Shown in pieces: positions 18,564 through 27,969 of a stretch of DNA of 64,000 nt. This DNA is from Nonomuraea sp. NBC_00507 (GTDB taxonomy: Bacteria; Actinomycetota; Actinomycetes; Streptosporangiales; Streptosporangiaceae), in assembly GCF_036013525.1 (NCBI RefSeq), contig NZ_CP107853.1, positions 10,354,001 to 10,418,000 of the forward strand. Direction: 5' to 3'. How positions within the stretch are numbered: the first letter of the stretch is position 1; every line of letters starts with the position of its first letter. The translations under genes and the position numbers were made by a program. Under the pieces are notes generated by a model. It was given only the letters and a program-made list of their open reading frames with translations. It was not told the DNA's origin and made no database searches.

Positions 18564-19355
18564 CTACCTTCCCAGATTTACAAAATTGACAGGCCCGACG
18601 AATCCGAGCCGGCGGGAGATCGCGAGTGCCACTTCGGACACTCTGCGCGGGACCACGTCCTGTTTTCCGAGCATCCGCTCACGCGGGCCCGCCACGCTGA
18701 TCGCGCAGATGGGCATGCCGCGTTCGTCGCGGATCGCGGCGCCGAAGCAGAGCACGTCCGGTTCGTTCTCGCTGTTGTCGATCGAGTAGCCGCGAGCGCG
18801 GGTCTCGTCGAGCTCGGCGCGCAGCCTCGCACGGTCCGTGATCGTGGTCGGGGTGTACGGGGTCAGGTCGAGCCGGTCAATGAGGGCGTCGACCTCGTCG
18901 ATCGGCAGAGCCGCGAGGTACGCCTTGCCGAGTGACGTGCTGTGCATCTGGCGGCGCACGCCGAGCAACCGGCGGACCGCGATGGAGTGGTCGGTGACGT
19001 CCTCGTGGGCGACGTACACCATCTGCTCGCCGTCGCGCACCGCCATCAGAGCCGCCTCGGACAACTCCCGGGACAGATCTCGCAGATGCGCCTGGGCGGC
19101 GAGGTAGGGGTCGAAGTTGCTCAGCGCCGCCATGCCGAGGGTGACGGCACGCGGACCGAGACTCACCTGTTCGGTGCCGTCCCAGTCGACGTAACCCCGC
19201 TGGCGGAGCGTGCCCAGGATCCGGTACGTGGCGCTTCGCGACAGACCCAGCCGGTCCGCGATCTGCACCGCTGTGATCGACCGCTCCGCGGCGAGCAACT
19301 CCAGAATCGCGAAACCGCGCTCCAGAGTCCCGGCCAGACGGTCAAGCTCCGCCAT
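18564..19355 (-). CDS. IclR-family transcriptional regulator of the uronate operon
   Basis: A 263-residue IclR protein. The winged helix-turn-helix is at about 10-70 (ITAVQIADRLGLSRSATYRIL), and the GAF-like effector domain follows, with LGKAYLAALPIDEV and SVAGPRERM as family landmarks. The start at 19355 follows a GAGGGAA ribosome site; an extension to 19436 would run through the promoter. It heads the eight-gene operon, as expected for a KdgR-like sensor of KDG or related intermediates. Confidence 0.92.
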   Translation of the reverse strand: MAELDRLAGTLERGFAILELLAAERSITAVQIADRLGLSRSATYRILGTLRQRGYVDWDGTEQVSLGPRAVTLGMAALSNFDPYLAAQAHLRDLSRELSEAALMAVRDGEQMVYVAHEDVTDHSIAVRRLLGVRRQMHSTSLGKAYLAALPIDEVDALIDRLDLTPYTPTTITDRARLRAELDETRARGYSIDNSENEPDVLCFGAAIRDERGMPICAISVAGPRERMLGKQDVVPRRVSEVALAISRRLGFVGPVNFVNLGR

Positions 19356-19407
19356 AGTTCCCTCTAACGGCCCGATGAATGGGATGTGAAACCGATAACT
19401 GGGAGGG

Positions 19408-19436
19408 AAGCTACTGATATCGCAGCCAAGAGTCAA
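19408..19436 (-). promoter_or_regulatory. Candidate sigma-70-type promoter of the iclR-kduD operon
   Basis: On the minus strand a TTGACT -35 box (19431-19436) and TAGCTT -10 box (19408-19413) are separated by 17 bp. The start codon of iclR lies about 52 bp beyond the -10. The GC-poor surroundings make it the only good promoter between iclR and the GH15 gene. Confidence 0.6.
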
Positions 19437-19554
19437 TAGTCGGTAATGTGGTGGTTGGCCTTACCTCATGGCGGCTGCCGGTCGCCGGGAAGATCTGTGC
19501 CCCTTTGACGAACGGCAGCGCCGCGTGAGCCAGTGCGCTGCCTATGTTGAAAAC

Positions 19555-21396
19555 ATGCAGGCAGACAACGCCGACGCGACGGCCAGCGCCTGGGACAACC
19601 CCCGCTACCTGCCGATCGGGGAGCACGGGCTGATCGGTGACCTGCGGACCGTCGCGCTCGTGGGCACCAACGGCACGATCGACTGGTACTGCTGTCCGAG
19701 ATTCGACTCGCCCAGCGTGTTCGGCTCGATCCTGGACGCCGGCAAGGGCGGCTCGTTCGAGCTGGCGGCCGACGTGCCGGCGACCACCAAACAGTTCTAC
19801 TTCCCCGACACCAACGTCCTGATCACCCGTTTCTTCGCCGAGGACGGGGTCGGCGAGATCCAGGACTTCATGCCGATCGCCGGCGACCGCCTCGAGGCCG
19901 ACCGGCACCGGCTGATCCGCCGGATCTTCTGCGTACGCGGCACGATGCCGTTCCGCGCCCGGGTGGCGCCCCGGTTCGACTACGCCAGGCAGCCTCACAC
20001 CCTCCACCTGGACGGGTCACGGACGACGTTCGAGTCGGAGTCGTTGTCCCTCGCCCTGTCCGCCAGCGTGCCCGTGGAGGCCGACGGTCAGGACGTCTGG
20101 AGCCGGTTCAAGCTGGCCGAGGGCGAGCACGCGGTGTTCGCCCTCGACCGCGTCGGCGCGGGGATAGCGCCTCGGGGCTGCCCGATCGAGGAGGCGGAAG
20201 CGGAGTTCTCCTCCACGGTGCGGTTCTGGCGGAAGTGGCTGTCGGCCTCCCGCTACCGGGGCCGGTGGCGGGAGGTCGTCCACCGCTCCGCCCTGACGCT
20301 GAAGCTGCTCACCTACGCGCCGACCGGCGGGATCGTCGCCGCCCCCACCACCAGCCTGCCCGAGCGGATCGGCGGGGCACGCAACTGGGACTACCGCTAC
20401 GTGTGGGTACGCGACGCCGCGTTCTGCGTCTACGCCCTGCTCAGACTCGGCTTCACCGGGGAGGCCGAGGCGTTCATGGGGTTCCTGTCCAAGCACGTCG
20501 GGAGCGACCGCGACCTCGGCACCGGCCCCTTGCAGATCATGTACGGCATCGACGGCCGCAGCGACCTTCCCGAACAGGAGCTGACCCACCTCGAGGGCTA
20601 CCGGGGATCATGCCCCGCCCGCGTGGGCAACGACGCGGTCCACCAGCTCCAGCTGGACATCTACGGAGCGCTCATCGACTCCATCTACCTGTACAACAAA
20701 TGGGGCACCCCGATCTCCAGCGACCGCTGGGAGGAGGTGTGCACGCTGGTGAACTGGGTCTGCGACAACTGGGACCAGCCCGACGAGGGCATCTGGGAGA
20801 CCCGCGGCGGACGCAAGAACTTCGTCTATTCGCGCCTGATGTGCTGGGTGGCCATCGAACGCGCCATGCGCATGGCCGCGCAGCGCGGTCTGCCCGCCGA
20901 CATACCGCGCTGGCGGGAGGCCCGTGACACGATTTACCACGACATCATGCGGCACGGCTGGTCGGACAGTCTGCAGTCGTTCGTCCAGCACTTCGACGAC
21001 GATGTCCTCGACGCGTCGATCCTGATGATGCCGCTGGCCAAGTTCGTCTCGCCCACCGATCCCAAATGGCTGTCCACGCTGGAGGCGCTCGGCCGTGACC
21101 TGGTCTCCGACTCGCTGGTCTACCGCTACGATCCCGAGGCCAGTCCCGACGGGCTGGTGGGCCCGGAAGGCACCTTCTCCATCTGCTCGTTCTGGTACGT
21201 CGAGGCCCTGGCCCGCGCCGGCCGCCTGGACGAGGCCCGCCTGGCCTTCGAGAAGATGCTGACCTACGCCAACCACCTCGGCCTGTACGCCGAGCAGATC
21301 GGCCACACCGGAGAGCAGCTCGGCAACTTCCCGCAGGCGTTCACCCACCTGGCGCTCATCAGCGCCGCCTTCAACCTCGACCACGCCCTCGGCTAG
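19555..21396 (+). CDS. Glycoside hydrolase family 15 protein (glucoamylase/trehalase-like)
   Basis: About 613 residues. The N-terminal GH15 block YLPIGEHGLIGDLRTVALVG is followed by TIDWYCCPRFDSPSVF, a beta-sandwich, and then the (alpha/alpha)6 catalytic domain with RNWDYRYVWVRDAAF near 280 and DEGIWETRGGRKNFVYSRLM near 420 (general acid region). The second catalytic-base region lies near HLGLYAEQIG at the C-terminus. Mycobacterial relatives act as trehalases; others are glucoamylases, so the substrate stays open. The frame extends to an ATG at 19468, but the conserved domain starts soon after 19555. Its promoter region is shared with iclR. Confidence 0.88.
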   Translation: MQADNADATASAWDNPRYLPIGEHGLIGDLRTVALVGTNGTIDWYCCPRFDSPSVFGSILDAGKGGSFELAADVPATTKQFYFPDTNVLITRFFAEDGVGEIQDFMPIAGDRLEADRHRLIRRIFCVRGTMPFRARVAPRFDYARQPHTLHLDGSRTTFESESLSLALSASVPVEADGQDVWSRFKLAEGEHAVFALDRVGAGIAPRGCPIEEAEAEFSSTVRFWRKWLSASRYRGRWREVVHRSALTLKLLTYAPTGGIVAAPTTSLPERIGGARNWDYRYVWVRDAAFCVYALLRLGFTGEAEAFMGFLSKHVGSDRDLGTGPLQIMYGIDGRSDLPEQELTHLEGYRGSCPARVGNDAVHQLQLDIYGALIDSIYLYNKWGTPISSDRWEEVCTLVNWVCDNWDQPDEGIWETRGGRKNFVYSRLMCWVAIERAMRMAAQRGLPADIPRWREARDTIYHDIMRHGWSDSLQSFVQHFDDDVLDASILMMPLAKFVSPTDPKWLSTLEALGRDLVSDSLVYRYDPEASPDGLVGPEGTFSICSFWYVEALARAGRLDEARLAFEKMLTYANHLGLYAEQIGHTGEQLGNFPQAFTHLALISAAFNLDHALG

Positions 21397-21427
21397 GCGC
21401 TTGCGCGCGGCTACTTCGGCGCCCAGT

Positions 21428-21477
21428 GACAGCGGTATCGGCGGCCGGCTCGAAGCCGGACGGTCGATACCGCTGTC
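21428..21477. terminator. Bidirectional hairpin between convergent GH15 and infA genes
   Basis: Outer arms of 13 bp (21428-21440 and 21465-21477) are perfectly complementary and enclose a second 6-bp stem (21445-21450 with 21454-21459). It sits 31 bp after the GH15 stop and 51 bp after the infA stop on the other strand, so it can end both messages. Confidence 0.75.
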
Positions 21478-21528
21478 GCGTCAGCGGAGAGCTTCTTTCC
21501 TCTTCTTCCGGGCGGGTCCCGCCCGCCG

Positions 21529-21753
21529 CTACGTCCTGTACCGGTAGAGGATCCGGCCGCGGGTGAGGTCGTACGGGCTGAGCTCCACGAGCACCCGGTC
21601 ATACGGCAAGATCTTGATGTAGTTCTTCCGGATCTTCCCGCTGATGTGCGCTAACACCTTGTGCCCGTTCTCGAGCTCCACCTTGAAGGTGGCGTTGCGC
21701 AGGCACTCGATGACGGTGCCTTCGACTTCGATGCCGTCTGCTTTTCTTGCCAT
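21529..21753 (-). CDS. infA: Translation initiation factor IF-1
   Basis: A 74-residue S1/OB-fold protein, the usual length. [18 protein letters not shown] through [16 protein letters not shown] covers the entire family. IF-1 binds the ribosomal A site during initiation. It is not next to rpmJ, rpsM or other ribosomal genes, so it is probably a second, dispersed copy. It lies 61 bp downstream of the GNAT gene on the same strand and is likely read from that gene's promoter. Confidence 0.94.
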   Translation of the reverse strand: MARKADGIEVEGTVIECLRNATFKVELENGHKVLAHISGKIRKNYIKILPYDRVLVELSPYDLTRGRILYRYRT

Positions 21754-21814
21754 ATTCTCGTGCTTCTCCGGTCGGTGACTGTGAGGCCGGTGCGGAAACG
21801 AATGTGGTGGGGTG

Positions 21815-22621
21815 TCAGCGGAGCACCAACTCCAGGTTGCTGCTCGCACGCCGGGCGCCGACGCCCTCGAACAGCGCCATGGCCGCGCCGTTGGATTCGT
21901 TCGCCTCGGCCGATGCCGTTTCGATCCCGCTGTGGTGCAGCGAACCCAGCACGTGGGCGAGCAGGGCCCGAGCGATGCCGCGGCGGTGGTGGCCGGACCG
22001 GACTGCGATCAGCCCGATGCGTGGCTGCCGGGGCACCGGTGCCACCCGGAGCAGTCCCACGTATTCATCGGACTGTGCTGCCACCGCGTACTTCGACGGG
22101 TCCCGCAGGGTAGCCCCGTCCAGGCGGGGCAACACCTCGGCCGGCATCTCCTGCCATCCGACCGCGGCCTCGACTTCGTCGCGAATCACGCGGTCCAACC
22201 GGCGCAGAGGGCCCTCCTCCGCCTCGCCGACGGCCACTATCGTCACGCCCGACGGCGGGAGCACTGAGCCGAGTCCCGTGACCCGCGGGTCGGTGGGCAC
22301 GACGTACTCCCACTCGCGGCGCCGGGTCGAGAAGCCAGCTCGCTCCCAGTTGCACGTCACGTCGAGGTCAGCCTCGTCGACCACCGTGTACAGCGGCCTG
22401 GGCAGGTCCGCCAGCAGGGCGTCGGCCAGTTGGTCGAAGACCGCGTCGTGCCACGCGTCGATGCTGAGGAAGATCCGCCCGTCGGGCCTGCGCCAAGCGT
22501 CGCCGTGGCCGACCACGCGGTCGTCCTCCACAGCGTGCCATTGCCTCTCTGCGACCCGCTTGATCACTACGGCATGCTCGCCCATGCCCGGAGCGACATG
22601 TGCAGAATGATGATGATTCAT
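21815..22621 (-). CDS. GNAT-family N-acetyltransferase
   Basis: About 268 residues. The C-terminal 120 residues hold the GNAT acetyl-CoA motif: [20 protein letters not shown] (R-x2-G-x-G/A type loop) and then [18 protein letters not shown]. The N-terminal half looks like a second, degenerate GNAT fold. The substrate is unknown. The gene is preceded by a 19-codon leader ORF with a near-perfect ribosome site and followed by infA, suggesting control linked to translation. Confidence 0.82.
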   Translation of the reverse strand: MNHHHSAHVAPGMGEHAVVIKRVAERQWHAVEDDRVVGHGDAWRRPDGRIFLSIDAWHDAVFDQLADALLADLPRPLYTVVDEADLDVTCNWERAGFSTRRREWEYVVPTDPRVTGLGSVLPPSGVTIVAVGEAEEGPLRRLDRVIRDEVEAAVGWQEMPAEVLPRLDGATLRDPSKYAVAAQSDEYVGLLRVAPVPRQPRIGLIAVRSGHHRRGIARALLAHVLGSLHHSGIETASAEANESNGAAMALFEGVGARRASSNLELVLR

Positions 22622-22669
22622 AGGTTGTTGCCTTTCGGGATGGCCTTGTCGAGGCGCTCCCGGCGACAC

Positions 22670-22729
22670 CTATGTCAATCGCCCAACCGTGATGACGAGG
22701 GGGAGCACCCACATCGATACAGCGTTCAT
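22670..22729 (-). CDS. 19-residue leader peptide ORF upstream of the GNAT-infA genes
   Basis: The minus strand encodes MNAVSMWVLPLVITVGRLT. Its ATG is preceded by AAGGAGGTGAGACCC, an almost ideal Shine-Dalgarno site that is far better than that of the GNAT gene itself. The stop is 48 bp before the GNAT start. Such short, strongly translated leaders regulate many antibiotic-response genes by attenuation. No database support was possible; the evidence is the ribosome site, promoter and position. Confidence 0.55.
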   Translation of the reverse strand: MNAVSMWVLPLVITVGRLT

Positions 22730-22768
22730 GGGTCTCACCTCCTTGCGGCCTGTCACGGTCCCCCGCAC

Positions 22769-22804
22769 GCTATCAGCCCGAACATCATCCTGCCCAACCG
22801 TTTT
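22769..22804 (-). promoter_or_regulatory. Candidate WhiB7/WblC-type promoter for leader-GNAT-infA
   Basis: Reading the minus strand: an AAAA tract (22801-22804), 3 bp, a TTGGGC -35 (22792-22797), 16-17 bp, then TGATAG/GATAGC as -10 (22769-22775). An A/T tract 3 bp before the -35 is the hallmark of WhiB7-activated promoters in mycobacteria and streptomycetes. The -35 overlaps the 3' end of the neighbouring membrane-protein gene. Confidence 0.45.
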
Positions 22805-24152
22805 CCTGCCGACCGTCTCGGCGGGCCGCTGCCAGGCCGAGGGCCAGGCAGGTCAGCGGGATGGCCGGTGCCACATACCGGATGTCGTAGCCGGCCAGGA
22901 ACGAGGGTGCCAGCATCAAAGCCGCGGCGGCCAGGCCGGGCAGGAGCGCGTCCACGCGTCGCCGCGCCGCCGCGAGGACCAGGGCGGCGGCGAGCACCAC
23001 CATGAGCAAGGGGAACGGCAGGTAGCCGAAGCGCTGATAGGCGCGCAACCAGCCCGCGTACGGCTCGATGATCCTGGTGGCGGCCGGGCCGCCCTCGTAC
23101 GCCTCCGCGACGGCCCGGACCGACTTCTGCAGGGGCCGCTCCTCGAGGGGGAACCAGTAGGGATTTCGCTTGGTGGCCGCGTCCGGGTCCGTGGTGCGTT
23201 CCCAGCGCAGCAGCCACCGCAGGTCATACCCGGCGGCGGTCAGGTAGTCGACCGGCTGCGCCCGGATGGCCGCCCAGGCGAACCGGCCGGCGAGCGCGTT
23301 GCGTTCTTCGCCGCGCACCGCATGGATCGGTGACCACGGGGCCCACAGCCAGAACGGCGGTGCCGGCCTGGAGGCCACGGGCGTACGGGGGCACAGTGGG
23401 GCGAGCTCGGGCTCCGGGCGGATCACGGCGCAGTCGGCGAACGTCGCGGTCCGCCCCCACAGGAACAGGCCGTCGGCCCTGGTGAGTCCGAAGGTGCCGC
23501 TCGTGGCGGCCATCCAGGTCGCGTACGCCAGCAGCGGCACCGCGCCCGCCAGGGCGAAATTGCGCCACACCCTCCAACCGCAGCGGCGAAGGAGCAGGTG
23601 GCCGGCCGCGAGGAGGAGCGCCACCAGGCCGATCGTCCTGGTGAGGGTCGCCAGCGCCAGCAGGGTCCCGCCGGTCGCCGCGGCCGCCGGCGTGATCCGC
23701 CGCCGCAGCAGCGCCAGGATCCCGCAGGTGATCAACACGACGAAGAGCGCGTCCGCCATGATCATGTGTTCCAGCAGGATCAGGAACTCGTCGTACAGCA
23801 GAGGTGCCGCCACAAGAGTCGCGCCCCATCCGGGCAGGCCCCGTCGCCGCAGGAGCGCGTACACCGCGACGGCCAGCGCCAACCCCAGCAGGTGCTGCAC
23901 CGCGGTCACCAACTCCAGGCCAGGGCCGGGCGCGAGTACGGCGAGGAACAGCGAATATCCCAGCGGCCGGAACTCCCCCGGCACGGGCTGGGCGGCCGAC
24001 GTCAGGTAGGCGAAGGAGTCGGCCCAGAACCACAGTGCCGGCCGGTAGCCGAGCATCGCCAGCCCGCGCAGGGCCAGTGCGAGCGTCAGCGCGACGATGA
24101 ACACCCGGTGCCGCTTTACGGGCAGCACGACATCAACGGCTGATGCCGTCAT
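22785..24152 (-). CDS. Polytopic membrane protein, GT-C glycosyltransferase-like
   Basis: About 455 residues with roughly ten hydrophobic helices. The first extracytoplasmic loop carries WADSFAYL, resembling the acidic DxxxYL loop of GT-C (Pmt/ArnT-like) transferases, and C-terminal helices end in a basic tail. It probably moves a sugar from a polyprenyl-phosphate donor outside the membrane, but the acceptor is unknown. The start at 24152 follows a GGAGGAG ribosome site; the upstream extension has no coding character. Confidence 0.68.
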   Translation of the reverse strand: MTASAVDVVLPVKRHRVFIVALTLALALRGLAMLGYRPALWFWADSFAYLTSAAQPVPGEFRPLGYSLFLAVLAPGPGLELVTAVQHLLGLALAVAVYALLRRRGLPGWGATLVAAPLLYDEFLILLEHMIMADALFVVLITCGILALLRRRITPAAAATGGTLLALATLTRTIGLVALLLAAGHLLLRRCGWRVWRNFALAGAVPLLAYATWMAATSGTFGLTRADGLFLWGRTATFADCAVIRPEPELAPLCPRTPVASRPAPPFWLWAPWSPIHAVRGEERNALAGRFAWAAIRAQPVDYLTAAGYDLRWLLRWERTTDPDAATKRNPYWFPLEERPLQKSVRAVAEAYEGGPAATRIIEPYAGWLRAYQRFGYLPFPLLMVVLAAALVLAAARRRVDALLPGLAAAALMLAPSFLAGYDIRYVAPAIPLTCLALGLAAARRDGRQENGWAG

Positions 24153-24338
24153 GAGGCGGCTCCTCCGGCCGGAGCGTGGCCGGAATCCCGTCGGCGTCGC
24201 GGTGCTGATGACGTCGATGCGCGGGCCATAGGCGTTTGGCGCCGGCAGCGTCACCATTGCGTTACGTAATCGTGCATGAGCAGAGCGTGATCGTCTTGGA
24301 GCGTTCAAAGTTCACCTCGATCGGCGTGAAGAAAAAGG

Positions 24339-24368
24339 CGAGATGATCTTTGCATTGGGCTCATCTCG
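24339..24368. promoter_or_regulatory. 8-bp inverted repeat upstream of the ABC exporter pair
   Basis: CGAGATGA (24339-24346) is perfectly repeated in inverse at 24361-24368 around a 14-base spacer, in an otherwise gene-free stretch (24153-24444). It stands about 76 bp before the first exporter gene and may be an operator or an RNA hairpin. Apart from this I see only two or three tiny, unconvincing ORFs in the gap. Confidence 0.5.
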
Positions 24369-24444
24369 AACTCAAGATCGAAGCTGGTAATGCCCAATTC
24401 CCGATCTCGCAGGTCCGGGCGGAAGTACGTAGATCATCGATAAG

Positions 24445-26196
24445 GTGCGGCTTGTGCCTTCCTCCCCCAAGCGCCGGCTCCTGAGTTTCCTCGTGCTGGC
24501 CGGCTGGCCGTGGCTGGCGGCCGTTTCCCTCCTCGAACTGTTCCTCTTGGTGGAGCCCACCGCGGTGGCCCTGGTGACCGGTGAGTTGGTGGGCCGCCTG
24601 GCGGAGGGCACACGTCGGCAGGATGCCGCCTGGAGCGGCATGGGGACGATGCTGGCGCTGCTCGGCGCACTGCTGGTCACCGGTAACGTGCTCCGCTCGA
24701 TGAGCATGCCGCTGGCCGACCGGGTGGGGCGGCGGATCGACGCCGCGGTCCGCGAAGAGCTGACCTCCCGGGTGCTGGCGCTGCCGACCCTGGATCGGGT
24801 GGAGGACGTCGCCGTCCAGGATGAGCTGACGACCATGCGTTCGCCGCTGCTGACCTGGACCGACGAGGGCATCGGTGCGGCGGCGGTGGGCCGCTTCCGA
24901 GCCGGGCTGACCATGGCCGGGCTGGTGACGGCGATGCTGGTGCTCTCCCAGGTCGTGTGGTGGTGGGGTCCGGCGACGGCCGCGGTGGCACTGCTTCTGG
25001 GCCGTTACCGGTCCGTCATGTGGCGGGAGTTCTTCCGAGTGGTGTCGGGCACCATGCCGGCCGCGCTGCGCGGACGCGCGTGGGAGGCGATGATGACCGA
25101 CAACAGGGACGCCAAAGAGGTCCGGATCTTCGGGCTGACCGACTGGCTGGAGAGACACGCGCAGGAGAACATCGCCGACGCCGCGCAACGGGTCATCGAT
25201 GCGCGGGTGGCCCTGCTCCGGCGCGAGATGTCGGTCTTCCTCGGGTGGGCGGCGACCGCGTCGGTGGTGTACGTGGCGGTGGCCACCTCCGGTGAGGTGT
25301 CGGTCGGCCAGATCGCCGCGACGATCGGCGCCGTGTCGGCGATGTTCGTCATCTCCATGTCGAGCCAGGGCGACGACATGGACGAGGTCGCGGCGCCCGC
25401 CGTGGACGCGGTCACCCGGATCCGCACGCTGGCCCCCGACCTGGAGCCGCCGCCCAGGCCGGACGGCGCCGGAGAGATCACTCTTCGGGACGTGGACTTC
25501 GGGTACGGGGAGGTCCGCGTACTGGAGGGCGTGACGCTGGCCCTCCGGCCCGGCGAGGTGATCGCGGTCGTGGGCGTGAACGGGGCGGGGAAGACGACCC
25601 TCGCCAAGCTCCTCACCGGCCAGTACCGCCCGCGGAACGCGAGCTCCGGCACCGTGGTCACCGAGCCCGCGGCGTATGCGGTCTATCAGGACTTCAACCG
25701 GTACGAGCTGAGCGCGTACGAGAACATCAGGATCGCCGCGCCGGATGCCACGCCGGAGCAGGTCGAGGCGGCGGCCCGCGCAGTGGACGCGACCGAAATG
25801 ATCGAGAAGCTGGCCAAGGGCTGGGAGACGGTGCTCTCGCCCAAATACGCCGACGGTGGCGATCTGTCCGGCGGCCAGTGGCAGAAGATAGCGCTGGCCC
25901 GGGCGGCGCTGGCGGCCGCCTGCGGGGCGCGGCTGCTCGTGCTGGACGAGCCGACCGCCAACCTGGACATCGAAGCCGAGCTGGAGGCCTTCGACCGTAT
26001 CCGCCAGGTGCGCGGCCAGGCGACCGTCGTGCTGATCTCACACCGGTTCTCCACCGTGCGGAAGGCGGACCGGATCGTCGTCCTGTCCGGCGGGCGCATC
26101 ACCGAGGACGGAACCCACGACGAACTGCTCGCCGCCGGCGGGGAGTACGCGCGCATGTTCCACCTCCAGGCCCGGCAGTTCAAGGAGAGCGCATGA
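24445..26196 (+). CDS. Half-size ABC exporter, subunit 1
   Basis: About 583 residues: an N-terminal membrane domain (residues 1 to about 310, five or six helices) fused to an ATPase domain. Walker A GVNGAGKTT lies near 376, the signature LSGGQWQKIALARA near 474 and Walker B RLLVLDEPTANLD near 497. The LSGGQWQKIALARA wording is common in exporters of ribosomally made peptide clusters (RamA/B-like), a suggestion only. The start is a GTG with no strong ribosome site; a second GTG three codons on is possible. It overlaps subunit 2 (ATGA). Confidence 0.9.
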   Translation: MRLVPSSPKRRLLSFLVLAGWPWLAAVSLLELFLLVEPTAVALVTGELVGRLAEGTRRQDAAWSGMGTMLALLGALLVTGNVLRSMSMPLADRVGRRIDAAVREELTSRVLALPTLDRVEDVAVQDELTTMRSPLLTWTDEGIGAAAVGRFRAGLTMAGLVTAMLVLSQVVWWWGPATAAVALLLGRYRSVMWREFFRVVSGTMPAALRGRAWEAMMTDNRDAKEVRIFGLTDWLERHAQENIADAAQRVIDARVALLRREMSVFLGWAATASVVYVAVATSGEVSVGQIAATIGAVSAMFVISMSSQGDDMDEVAAPAVDAVTRIRTLAPDLEPPPRPDGAGEITLRDVDFGYGEVRVLEGVTLALRPGEVIAVVGVNGAGKTTLAKLLTGQYRPRNASSGTVVTEPAAYAVYQDFNRYELSAYENIRIAAPDATPEQVEAAARAVDATEMIEKLAKGWETVLSPKYADGGDLSGGQWQKIALARAALAAACGARLLVLDEPTANLDIEAELEAFDRIRQVRGQATVVLISHRFSTVRKADRIVVLSGGRITEDGTHDELLAAGGEYARMFHLQARQFKESA

Positions 26197-27950
26197 GGTT
26201 CGCCGAGATCCGCACCCTGCTGGGCGAATGCCTGCGTCATGCGCCGGGACGCACCTGGCTGCTGCTCGTCCTGACCCCGCTGGGCGCGGTCACCCCCGCG
26301 CTGACCGCCCTCGGCTTGCAAGGGATCGTGGACGGCGTGCTCACCGGCTCCCGGCCGCTGCTCATCGGCGGGGCGATCTGCGCGGCGACGGCGGGGGCCT
26401 TCGCCCTGGCCGGCACTCGCGTCATGCAGGTGCAGGCCGGCCTGGTGGGCAGCGAGGTCGGCGCCGTACTGGGCCGGCGGATCACCCGATGGTGCGCGAC
26501 CCTGCCCACCACCGCGCACCTGGAGGACCCCGAGTCGCTGCGCCGGATCGAGCAGATCCGCGGACTCGGCCCACGAACCGTCACCACCGGGCTGGCCGGC
26601 CTGAGCGTGGTGCAGAGCGGGCTCTGGCTGGTCATCACCACGATCCTGCTGGCCAGGGTCCATCCCGTGCTGCTCGTGCTGCCGCTGTTCGCGGTGCCGT
26701 CGATCCTGCTCACCCGGACCACCTCGCGCAGGACCGAGGCGGCCAGGGCGAAGACCGCCGAGCGCAACCGCGCCGAACAGCACCTCTTCACGGTGATCAC
26801 CGAGGCGAACTCGGCCAAGGAGCTCCGGCTCGGCACCTCCGGCGCGCACGCCGCCGCGATCGCGCGCCGCCTGCGCGAGGAGCGGACCGCGATCCTCTGG
26901 CGGGCCACGCTCGCCGTCGGCGGCCTCACCCTGATCGGCTCGCTCCTGTTCGTGGCGGCCTTCCTCGGGGCGCTGTTCCTCACCGTCCAGCTGGCGCTCT
27001 CCGGCGCGGTCAGTCCGGGCGCGCTGCTGCTGGTGGCCACGCTCGGCGGCCAGATCAGGGGCCAGCTCGACCTGCTCACCCATGCGCTCGCCCTCTCCGG
27101 CCGCGGCCTCACCATGGTCGGCCACTACCTGTGGTTCCGCGACCTGTACGGGGCGAGCTCCAGCGGCACGCTCTCCCCGCCCGACCGGCTCCGCGACGGC
27201 ATCACCCTGTCCGGCGTGGATTTCTCCTACGGCGGACCGCCCGTGCTGCACGGCATCGACCTGCGTCTCCCGGCCGGGGCCACGGTGGCGCTGGTCGGCG
27301 ACCACGGCAGCGGGAAGACGACGCTGGTCAAGCTGCTGTGCGGGTTCCACCAGCCGACCGGCGGAACCATCACCGTGGACGGGACACCCCTCACCGCGAT
27401 GGATCCCGTGGCCTGGCGGGAACGCGTGACCTCGGCGTTCCAGGACTTCAGCCGCTTCCCGTTCCTGGCCCGCGAGGCCGTCGGCGTGGGCGACCTGCCC
27501 AGGATGCACGAGATCGCCGAGGCCGCCGAGAAGGGCGGCGCCGCCCAGGTCTTCGACCGGCTACCGGAGGGCGCGGAGACCCGGCTCGGCAAGGCCCTCG
27601 GCGACGGCGTCGAGCTCTCCGGCGGCCAATGGCAGAAGATCGCCCTGTCGCGGGCGTTCATGCGATCCATGCCGCTCCTCGCCGTGCTGGACGAGCCGAC
27701 GGCCGCGCTGGACGCGGCCAGCGAGTACGAGGTCTACCAGCGGTACGCGGAGGCGGCCCAGGAGTGGCAGCGTGCCACCGGCGGGATCACCCTGCTGGTC
27801 TCGCACCGATTCGCCACCATCCGGATGGCCGACCTGATCGTCGTGCTCGACGGCGGGCGCATCATCGAGTGCGGCACGCACGCCGAGCTCATCGACCTGG
27901 CCGGCCGGTACGCCCACTTGTACAACCTCCAGGCAGCCGCCTACGAGTGA
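26193..27950 (+). CDS. Half-size ABC exporter, subunit 2
   Basis: A 585-residue membrane-ATPase fusion like its upstream partner. Walker A is GDHGSGKTT near 370, the signature LSGGQWQKIALSRA near 476 and Walker B PLLAVLDEPTAALD near 495. The ATG at 26193 follows AAGGAGA within the preceding gene's end. The two chains differ at both ATP motifs, so a heterodimeric exporter is likely. The gene ends 19 bp from the convergent LanC-like gene. Confidence 0.9.
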   Translation: MRFAEIRTLLGECLRHAPGRTWLLLVLTPLGAVTPALTALGLQGIVDGVLTGSRPLLIGGAICAATAGAFALAGTRVMQVQAGLVGSEVGAVLGRRITRWCATLPTTAHLEDPESLRRIEQIRGLGPRTVTTGLAGLSVVQSGLWLVITTILLARVHPVLLVLPLFAVPSILLTRTTSRRTEAARAKTAERNRAEQHLFTVITEANSAKELRLGTSGAHAAAIARRLREERTAILWRATLAVGGLTLIGSLLFVAAFLGALFLTVQLALSGAVSPGALLLVATLGGQIRGQLDLLTHALALSGRGLTMVGHYLWFRDLYGASSSGTLSPPDRLRDGITLSGVDFSYGGPPVLHGIDLRLPAGATVALVGDHGSGKTTLVKLLCGFHQPTGGTITVDGTPLTAMDPVAWRERVTSAFQDFSRFPFLAREAVGVGDLPRMHEIAEAAEKGGAAQVFDRLPEGAETRLGKALGDGVELSGGQWQKIALSRAFMRSMPLLAVLDEPTAALDAASEYEVYQRYAEAAQEWQRATGGITLLVSHRFATIRMADLIVVLDGGRIIECGTHAELIDLAGRYAHLYNLQAAAYE

Positions 27951-27969
27951 CTCTCCGCCGGCAGTCTGG

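Noticed and set aside
24343..24443. Two tiny ORFs (15 and 17 codons) as lanthipeptide precursors before the exporter pair
   Set aside because: No leader-core layout, no Cys residues and no conserved motif; one has only a weak ribosome site and the other none.
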